The notes beneath the pieces were generated by a model. That model did not search any database. It had not been told where the DNA came from and was given only the letters and a program-made list of their open reading frames with translations. From the NCBI GenBank assembly GCA_965247705.1, contig CBDFHV010000006.1, positions 57,416 to 121,415 of the forward strand: DNA of 64,000 nt, given 5' to 3'. A program made the translations under genes and the position numbers. Of this stretch, positions 58,693-64,000 are shown piece by piece. This DNA comes from CBDFHV01 sp965247705 (GTDB lineage: Bacteria; Pseudomonadota; Alphaproteobacteria; Rhodospirillales; CAMCUA01). Numbering within the stretch: position 1 is the first letter of the stretch; each line of letters opens with the position of its first letter.

Positions 58693-59988
58693 TCATCGGC
58701 CGTAGGTGTCCGGGAACAGGAGTGCCGGCAGCCAGGTGGACAGGAACGGAACGTAAGTCAGGATCAGCAGGGAGATGATCAGGGTCGGCAGGAAGATGGC
58801 CGTGGCCTTCATCATGGCTTCCAGGCGTAAACCGGTGATGGCGCAGACAGCATAGAGCCCGATGCCCACCGGCGGGGTAATGATCCCGATTAGCAGGTTG
58901 AACGTCAGCACCACCCCGAACTGCAGCTCGCTCATCCCTAGGTCGAAGGCGATGGGGCCAAACAGCGGCATGGCGATGAGGAGGGCAGGCAGGGTCTCCA
59001 GCACACAGCCGAGGACCAGGATCGCGATGTTGATCAGCAGCAGAAGCTGCCACGGCTCCTGGGTGATGGACAGCAATTGGCCGGCCACCGCCTCGGCCGC
59101 CTGTTCGGACGTGAGGACGAATGCCATCACCGCGCCGATGCCGGTCAGATACATGATCAGGGCTGACATGCGGATCGAGGACTTGAGCGCCACCAGCAGC
59201 TTGGCCACCCGCATCTCCCGATAGAGGATGCCCAGGAACAGGGAGTAGAGCACCGCCAGCACCGCCGCCTCGGTGGCCGTGGCGATGCCGCTGACCATGC
59301 CGGTGACGATGATGACGGGGGTCAGGATGGCCGGCGCCCCGCTGGCCGCCGAGGCCATGATTTCCCGGAAGCTGCTGCGCCGGGCCGGCGGGCAGCTTTC
59401 GACGCCGGTCTTGGCCAGCACCCACACGGTCACCATCAAGGCGAGCGCGATCAGGAAGCCGGGCAGGACTCCGGCGACGAACAACTGGCCGATGGAGACG
59501 TTCATGTTCACCGCGTAGATGATGAACATGATCGACGGCGGGATGATGGGCCCGATGGTGGACGAGGCCACGGTGACGGCGGCGCTGAACTCCTTGCGGT
59601 AGCCGCGATCGGTCATGGCGCTGATCTGCACCGTGCCAAGCCCGGCGATGTCGGCCAGGGCCGAGCCCGAGATGCCGGCGAAGATGACGCTCGACAGGAT
59701 GTTCACTTGGGCCAGCCCGCCGGTGATGAAGCCGACCAGGTGGCTGGCGAAATCGAAGATGCGCTTGGTCAGCCCCATCTGGTTCATGATCGAGGCGGCG
59801 AGGATGAAAAATGGCACCGCCAGCAGCGGAATGGAGCGCACGCTGTCCAGCATGTTGCGCACCATGGTGTCCGCCGGCAGACCCATCGACAGCAGCCCGG
59901 CCAGGGCGCCGAAGCCCATGGCGGCGCAGATGGGCACCCGCAGCATCGCCAGCACCAGGAACACCCCAAGCATCGACAGGGAGACCAT
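58693..59988 (-). CDS. TRAP transporter large permease subunit (DctM)
   Basis: A 431-residue membrane protein of standard DctM length with about 12 helices. Family segments are MGFGALAGLLSMGLPAD, IPLLAVPFFILAASIMNQMG, GISGSALADIAGLGTVQI, SSTIGPIIPPSIMFIIYA, GIATATEAAVLAVLYSL and LIGIITPPVGIGLYAVC. It lies 12 nt after the small permease gene and is the membrane channel of the second TRAP system in the window. Confidence 0.95.
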   Translation of the reverse strand: MVSLSMLGVFLVLAMLRVPICAAMGFGALAGLLSMGLPADTMVRNMLDSVRSIPLLAVPFFILAASIMNQMGLTKRIFDFASHLVGFITGGLAQVNILSSVIFAGISGSALADIAGLGTVQISAMTDRGYRKEFSAAVTVASSTIGPIIPPSIMFIIYAVNMNVSIGQLFVAGVLPGFLIALALMVTVWVLAKTGVESCPPARRSSFREIMASAASGAPAILTPVIIVTGMVSGIATATEAAVLAVLYSLFLGILYREMRVAKLLVALKSSIRMSALIMYLTGIGAVMAFVLTSEQAAEAVAGQLLSITQEPWQLLLLINIAILVLGCVLETLPALLIAMPLFGPIAFDLGMSELQFGVVLTFNLLIGIITPPVGIGLYAVCAITGLRLEAMMKATAIFLPTLIISLLILTYVPFLSTWLPALLFPDTYGR

Positions 59989-60000
59989 GCTGGTCGCCCC

Positions 60001-60540
60001 TCAGCCCGTCACCGTCGGCAGGGCGGGCCGTTCCCGGGGGCGATCGGGGAAGGCCAGGCTGCGCAACAGGTGGATGCACTCGGTGACGATGATATCGGCG
60101 GTGCCGACGGTCAGGGGGATGTAATAGATGTATTCCGGCCACTCCAGGATCGGCGTCTCGTAGATGGACACCACCTCCAGGGTGATCACACAAAGCCGCA
60201 ACAGGATCACGTGGAAGGTGATGACGGCGGCCGCGATGAGGATCGCCGCCACCCGCTGAACGCGCGGCGGCAAGCGATCGACCAGGAACTCCACCCGGAT
60301 GAAGCCGTCTTCCTTGCTCAACAGCGCATAGGCGGCGAAGTAGATCCAGAAGGCCGCCATGATGGAGATCTCCTGGTGCCACATGATGCCTTGGTTGAAG
60401 GCGCCACGCAGCAGGATGTTGTAGGCATTGGCCCCCAGCATCACCACGAACATGACCATGGCGATACCGTTGAGGGTGAATCCGGTGACCCTGATGTAGA
60501 GGGTGAAGGCCGGGTCGAGGCGCTCGATCAGGCTACGCAT
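60001..60540 (-). CDS. TRAP transporter small permease subunit (DctQ)
   Basis: A 179-residue protein with four helices (IAMVMFVVMLGANAYNILLR, IMAAFWIYFAAYALL, VAAILIAAAVITFHVILLRL, PLTVGTADIIVTECIHLL). The motif KEDGFIRVEFLVDRLPPR is typical of DctQ. It sits between the substrate-binding protein and DctM genes, 180 nt after the former. Confidence 0.93.
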   Translation of the reverse strand: MRSLIERLDPAFTLYIRVTGFTLNGIAMVMFVVMLGANAYNILLRGAFNQGIMWHQEISIMAAFWIYFAAYALLSKEDGFIRVEFLVDRLPPRVQRVAAILIAAAVITFHVILLRLCVITLEVVSIYETPILEWPEYIYYIPLTVGTADIIVTECIHLLRSLAFPDRPRERPALPTVTG

Positions 60541-60597
60541 CGGGGTGCGATCATGCTGTTGGAATCGATATTATTGCCAACCGCAGCGGACGTGGTG

Positions 60598-60629
60598 CCA
60601 TGGGGTGCCGGAACAAGTCCGGCAACGAC
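60598..60629 (-). repeat. Dispersed palindromic repeat, copy 3 (reverse orientation)
   Basis: Read on the minus strand: GTCGTTGCCGGACTTGTTCC, then GGCACCCCATGG. It has the same GCCGGA/TCCGGC core and the same CATGG end as the copy at 955. It lies in the 181-nt gap between the substrate-binding-protein and small-permease genes of the second TRAP operon. Confidence 0.75.
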
Positions 60630-60721
60630 ACCGTGGGATGAACGCACCGGCGGTGCGAAATCTCCATCAATGCCACGGACCGCCGCCCGGACCGCTGCCC
60701 GGGCGGTGTCGCGAACGTCGC

Positions 60722-61723
60722 TTACTTGGCCAGCGCGCGGATTTTGTCCACGTAGCCAGCGGGGATGAAGCCGTCGGCTTCGAGCCGGGCGATGGTCTTC
60801 TTGCCCGCCTCGCGCCAGGGGGCGAGGTTCGGCTCGATAACGTGGGCGCCGTACTGATCCCGGGCAATGCGCTTCTTCAGTTCGAAGTTGTCCTGGGAGT
60901 ATTTGCGGAAGGCGGCCCCGGCGTTGTTCATGGCCTGTTGCAGGATGCCCTGCTCCTTGGCCGAGAGGGACGCCCAGCGCTCCTTGTTCACCATCATGTT
61001 GATGATCTGGTAGTACTCCTCGGTCCGCATCCAGTACTTGGCGTGCTCGGCGTTCTTCTGATCGACCCAGGCGCCGGCCGTTTCCGGCCCGCCCTCGATG
61101 ATCTTCTGCTTGAAGGCCAGGTACATCTCCGGCCGCGGCACGACAATGGTGTTGGCGCCAAAGCCGCGCCAGGTCTCGATGGCCGCCTTGGCTTCCCAGA
61201 TCCTCAGCTTCAGACCGGCCATTTCGGCCGGCGAGAAGATCGGCCGGATGGCGTTGAAGCCGCGCGGATCATGGATCATCCAGGTCCATTTCTGGTCCAG
61301 GAGGACGGCGCCGTTCTTGTCGATGGCGTCGACGGCCGGTTTCCACAGGCTGCTTTGGTAGAATGTCTGCAGGTGTTCGAGGGAACCGAACACATACGGC
61401 AGCGAGATCACCTTGGCCTCGGAGGCGAATGAGGCCAGGAACTCCGGGTAGATCAGGTGCATGTCCTGGGCGCCGCGGAAGACGTTGGCGATCTGGGCCG
61501 GGATATTGCCCAGCTTGCCGGCGTGGAAGACTTCCACTTTCATCGCGCCGCCGGAAATCTTCGCCACTTCGGCGGCGAAGGCGTCGACGCCGACGCCGGA
61601 GTGGCTTTCCTGTCGGTCCACATGGCCGAGTTTGAAGGTCTTCTGCGCCCAGGCGGAACCGCCGAACGCCGTCACGCCTATCGCCACGGCGGCGAGGTAG
61701 GATGTCAGTCTGGATCCTCTCAT
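60722..61723 (-). CDS. TRAP transporter substrate-binding protein (DctP family)
   Basis: A 333-residue periplasmic solute receptor with a Sec-type signal (MRGSRLTSYLAAVAIGVTAF to GGSAWAQ). It shows KTFKLGHVDRQESHSGVGVD, AGKLGNIPAQIANVFRGAQD, LKLRIWEAKAAIETWRGFG, NTIVVPRPEMYLAFKQKIIEGG and KYWMRTEEYYQIINMMVNKE, the usual DctP landmarks, including the Arg that pairs with a carboxylate ligand (in the LRIWE segment). The ATG has AGGAGA upstream. The ligand is unknown but should be an organic acid or amino-acid-like compound. Confidence 0.94.
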   Translation of the reverse strand: MRGSRLTSYLAAVAIGVTAFGGSAWAQKTFKLGHVDRQESHSGVGVDAFAAEVAKISGGAMKVEVFHAGKLGNIPAQIANVFRGAQDMHLIYPEFLASFASEAKVISLPYVFGSLEHLQTFYQSSLWKPAVDAIDKNGAVLLDQKWTWMIHDPRGFNAIRPIFSPAEMAGLKLRIWEAKAAIETWRGFGANTIVVPRPEMYLAFKQKIIEGGPETAGAWVDQKNAEHAKYWMRTEEYYQIINMMVNKERWASLSAKEQGILQQAMNNAGAAFRKYSQDNFELKKRIARDQYGAHVIEPNLAPWREAGKKTIARLEADGFIPAGYVDKIRALAK

Positions 61724-61851
61724 CGTGCTCTCCTGTCTGTTGGTGTCTGGGGTCATCATAGCCGCGTTCCTTGCCGGGTGGCGGGAACGTCTTAGTTTTT
61801 TTCCGCCTGCCCCGCCTGGGGCGTGACGGATTTTGAATGCCGGGCGTCGGT

Positions 61852-63621
61852 TCACTGGACCGCCTCCAGGGCCGGCGCGGCGGCGCGCAGTCGGGATCGG
61901 AGAGTCCGGGTCGCCGCTTCGTCGATGGCGGCCTCGTCATCGCTCACCACCACGCCGTAGATATTACGGGCGGCCTGTCGCGTCACCTTTTCCTGGCGCA
62001 CATCTTCCAACACCGCGCGCGGATCCCGTTCCAGGGGGTCGCCGTAGCCGCCGCCGCCCGCCGACACCATGCGAAAGACGTCGCCACGGCCGACGATGAA
62101 GCTTTTCATGGGCATGGTGACCACGCCGTGTTCACCATCGCGGTCGATGAGTCTGTTGTCCGAAGGCGCACCGGGTTGTCCGCCGCCGATGCCGTAAGGC
62201 GGATGATCGCGGCGGTCGGTGCGCAGGGTAAACTCCGTCCGCTTGGCAAGAAAGCGGAATTCCCGCACCGACGCCAGGCCGCCGCGGTGCTTGCCGCCGC
62301 CGCCCGTATCGGGGAGCAGGCCGTATTGGATCACCTCGAGGGGCAGTTCCGTCTCGATCAGTTCGACCGGCTGGTTCGACAGGTTCGCGGCCGGGTTGGA
62401 GATGCCCTCGACCCCGTCCCGGGTGGCTCGGGCGCCCCAGGTGCTGACCAGCACCTCGGTCAGCACGAAGGGCTTTCCCTCGTGGGTGCCGCCGACGGAA
62501 AAGAGGGTGGGTCCGCCCTCGCCGGCGGCGATCACCAGGGCGGGAACGGCTTCGGCGATGGCGCCCATGATGGCGTCGAACACCCGATAGCCGATGACCC
62601 CCCGGGCCGCGCAGGCGGCGGGCTCCAAGGGATTGACGATGGTTCCACGGGGGGCGGTGACGCGCACCGGGCGCATGTAGCCCTCGCAATTGGGGATATC
62701 CTCGGTGGCCAGGCAGCGGATGGCGCAGTAGGACGCCGAATGCACCATGGCGATGGGGCAGTTTATGGCGGCCAGAACCTGCGGCGCCGTGCCGGCGAAG
62801 TCGAGGGCGATCTCGTCGCCGCCGACGGTGACGGCGACCGCGATCGGCAGGGGTTGCGGATCGTCGCCCACCCCGTCGATCCAGTCGGTAAAGCGGTACG
62901 TGCCATCGGGGATGCGCGCGATCTCGGCCCGCATGCGGGATTCGGCGAAGTCGTGCAGTTCTTCCAGGTAGATCTCCAGGTTTGCCGCCCCATAGCGCTC
63001 GAGAAGCCGTACCAGGCCCTTCTCGGCAATGCGGCAGGCGGCCAGTTGGGCCCTCAGATCGCCCATTACCTGGATCGGCGATCGGGTGTTCTTCTCGATG
63101 ATCCGCATCAGCTTGCGGTCCGGCACCCCCGCCTCGTGGAGCTTGACCAGGGGAATTCGCAGGCCTTCCTGGTAGATCTCGGTGGCGTGGATGGCGACGC
63201 TGCCGGGCGCGATGCCGCCGACGTCGCTGTGGTGGGCCATGGTGGCGGCATAGCCGCGCACGGTGTCGCCGACGAAGATCGGCTTGATGACGTACATGTC
63301 GGGCAGGTGCTGGCCGCCCGACCCATAGGGGTCGTTGGCCAGGAACACGTCGCCCGGGACCATGTCGTCGGCGAAATCGCGGAGCAGGATGCCCATGATG
63401 TCGGGGAAGGAGCCCAACTGAACCGCCAGGGTCAGACCTTGGGCCACCACCTGGCCATGGCGGTCGCACAGCGCGGTTGAATAATCCATGGAATCCCGCA
63501 CCACCGGGGAATAGGCGCTGCGCATGATGACCAGCGCCATCTCGTCGGCGATCGACGACAGGGCGTTGCGCACCACTTCGAAAGTGATGGGGTCGACAGT
63601 TCTGTTGGCGGCGTCGTTCAT
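61852..63621 (-). CDS. Hydantoinase B / 5-oxoprolinase beta-subunit family protein
   Basis: A 589-residue HyuB-type subunit. It begins with RTVDPITFEVVRNALSSIADE, continues LVIMRSAYSPVVRDSMDYS, DMVPGDVFLANDPYGSGGQH and HHSDVGGIAPGSVAI, and ends with SAGGGGYGDPLERDPRAVLED. The start MNDAANRT is preceded by the HyuA stop overlap (4 nt, ATGA), so HyuA and HyuB are coupled. The pair hydrolyses 5-membered cyclic imides or lactams using ATP (oxoproline-, N-methylhydantoin- or acetophenone-carboxylase-like); the exact substrate is unknown. Confidence 0.93.
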   Translation of the reverse strand: MNDAANRTVDPITFEVVRNALSSIADEMALVIMRSAYSPVVRDSMDYSTALCDRHGQVVAQGLTLAVQLGSFPDIMGILLRDFADDMVPGDVFLANDPYGSGGQHLPDMYVIKPIFVGDTVRGYAATMAHHSDVGGIAPGSVAIHATEIYQEGLRIPLVKLHEAGVPDRKLMRIIEKNTRSPIQVMGDLRAQLAACRIAEKGLVRLLERYGAANLEIYLEELHDFAESRMRAEIARIPDGTYRFTDWIDGVGDDPQPLPIAVAVTVGGDEIALDFAGTAPQVLAAINCPIAMVHSASYCAIRCLATEDIPNCEGYMRPVRVTAPRGTIVNPLEPAACAARGVIGYRVFDAIMGAIAEAVPALVIAAGEGGPTLFSVGGTHEGKPFVLTEVLVSTWGARATRDGVEGISNPAANLSNQPVELIETELPLEVIQYGLLPDTGGGGKHRGGLASVREFRFLAKRTEFTLRTDRRDHPPYGIGGGQPGAPSDNRLIDRDGEHGVVTMPMKSFIVGRGDVFRMVSAGGGGYGDPLERDPRAVLEDVRQEKVTRQAARNIYGVVVSDDEAAIDEAATRTLRSRLRAAAPALEAVQ

Positions 63622-64000
63622 GGGCGAAGGTCCACCGCGATGTCGATATTGCCGAACGGGTCGAGGCGCGCCTGGCATCCTGGCGGCACCACGCAGGTGG
63701 CGTCGTATTCCTCGACGATCAGCGGCCCCTCCCGCCAATCCTCGGTGAGCGCGGCGCGGCCGATGACGGGGGTCTCGCGGGCGCCGTCGATGGGTCCGAA
63801 GTAGACCCGACGGGGACCGCCCAGGGTCATCGGCGGCGGGGGAAGCTTGTCCCGATCCACCTCGGCGCCGTCCCCGGCCACCCGGGCCACCGCCTTCACG
63901 TTCACCAGATCCACCGGATCCCGTTCCGACTGGTGACCGTAGGTACGTTCATGTTCCTCGCCGAAGGCCCGGGACATGGCCTGGAAATCGGGCCGGCCGG
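63618..64000 (-). CDS. Hydantoinase A / 5-oxoprolinase alpha-subunit family protein, C-terminal part
   Basis: Only the last 127 or so residues are inside the window; the gene continues beyond the right edge. The visible part has the HyuA C-terminal landmarks FGEEHERTYGHQSERDPVDL, LPPPPMTLGGPRRVYFG and WREGPLIVEEYDATCVVPPG, ending in DIAVDLRP. It overlaps hyuB by 4 nt. HyuA carries the ATP-dependent kinase-like fold, which lies outside this window. Confidence 0.9.
   Translation of the reverse strand, partial: GRPDFQAMSRAFGEEHERTYGHQSERDPVDLVNVKAVARVAGDGAEVDRDKLPPPPMTLGGPRRVYFGPIDGARETPVIGRAALTEDWREGPLIVEEYDATCVVPPGCQARLDPFGNIDIAVDLRP

Noticed and set aside
1..64000. tRNA, rRNA or CRISPR loci
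   Set aside because: No cloverleaf-like, rRNA-like or regularly spaced direct-repeat arrays were seen; the tandem repeats present are coding slippage repeats.

Overview
The window is high-GC bacterial chromosome. Gene content and order point to an alphaproteobacterium, probably Rhodospirillales-like; this is inferred from synteny only. Diagnostic blocks are ppiD-trpE divergent from tpiA-secG-pyrG-kdsA-eno, then an ftsB-like gene and pdhA-pdhB(lipoylated E1 beta)-pdhC-lpdA-lipA-coq10-cinA-pgpA. A second block is dapA-smpB, folK, rpoZ-rsh-pdxJ-acpS-lepB-rnc-era-recO-parC. A MotAB stator indicates motility. Two TRAP transporter operons fit an aquatic or host-associated heterotroph.

Layout. 1-2776: the end of a TPR gene, a repeat-bearing intergenic stretch and an IS110-family element that sits where trpG/D/C often follow trpE. 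2777-19373: core metabolism, including tryptophan entry, envelope PPIase, glycolysis, CTP, KDO, enolase and the whole pyruvate dehydrogenase operon with lipoate synthase. 19374-21576: an IS1380 element next to a 99-bp MITE-like palindromic element, both between pgpA and cinA. 21781-28219: a coiled-coil M23 peptidase overlapping a bactofilin gene, an alpha/beta hydrolase, a haloacid dehalogenase with a repeat-expanded N-terminus, and a soluble lytic transglycosylase. 28366-38915: dapA to era, with a frameshifted DUF4170-type gene, a family 5 uracil-DNA glycosylase and a NYN-domain protein. 38965-42632: a nitroreductase, an Asp/Glu racemase and a D-cysteine desulfhydrase-type gene lie between era and recO, flanked by copies of one palindromic repeat. 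42702-53205: parC, bioY, a TakP-like TRAP operon, bpt, motAB (motA frameshifted), a flavin reductase, a membrane-anchored methyltransferase and a candidate structured small RNA. 53230-64000: a catabolic locus with a Ser/Cys proline-racemase-family enzyme, an L-aspartate-dehydrogenase-like gene, an N-acyl-D-amino-acid deacylase, an epimerase, a PhyH dioxygenase, a second TRAP transporter and hydantoinase/oxoprolinase subunits.

The core genes form tight operons with short gaps or 4-nt overlaps. The accessory material (two IS elements, one MITE-like element, three dispersed-repeat families, the era-recO insert and the right-hand catabolic locus) sits between conserved blocks. The most distinctive observations are the nested insertion that separates pgpA from cinA, two single-site frameshifts (motA and the DUF4170 gene), a long noncoding 3' end on the IS110 element that could encode a guide RNA, a repeat-built coiled-coil peptidase/bactofilin pair, and the uncharacterised catabolic locus at the right edge. 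No tRNA, rRNA, CRISPR array or phage genes were recognised.
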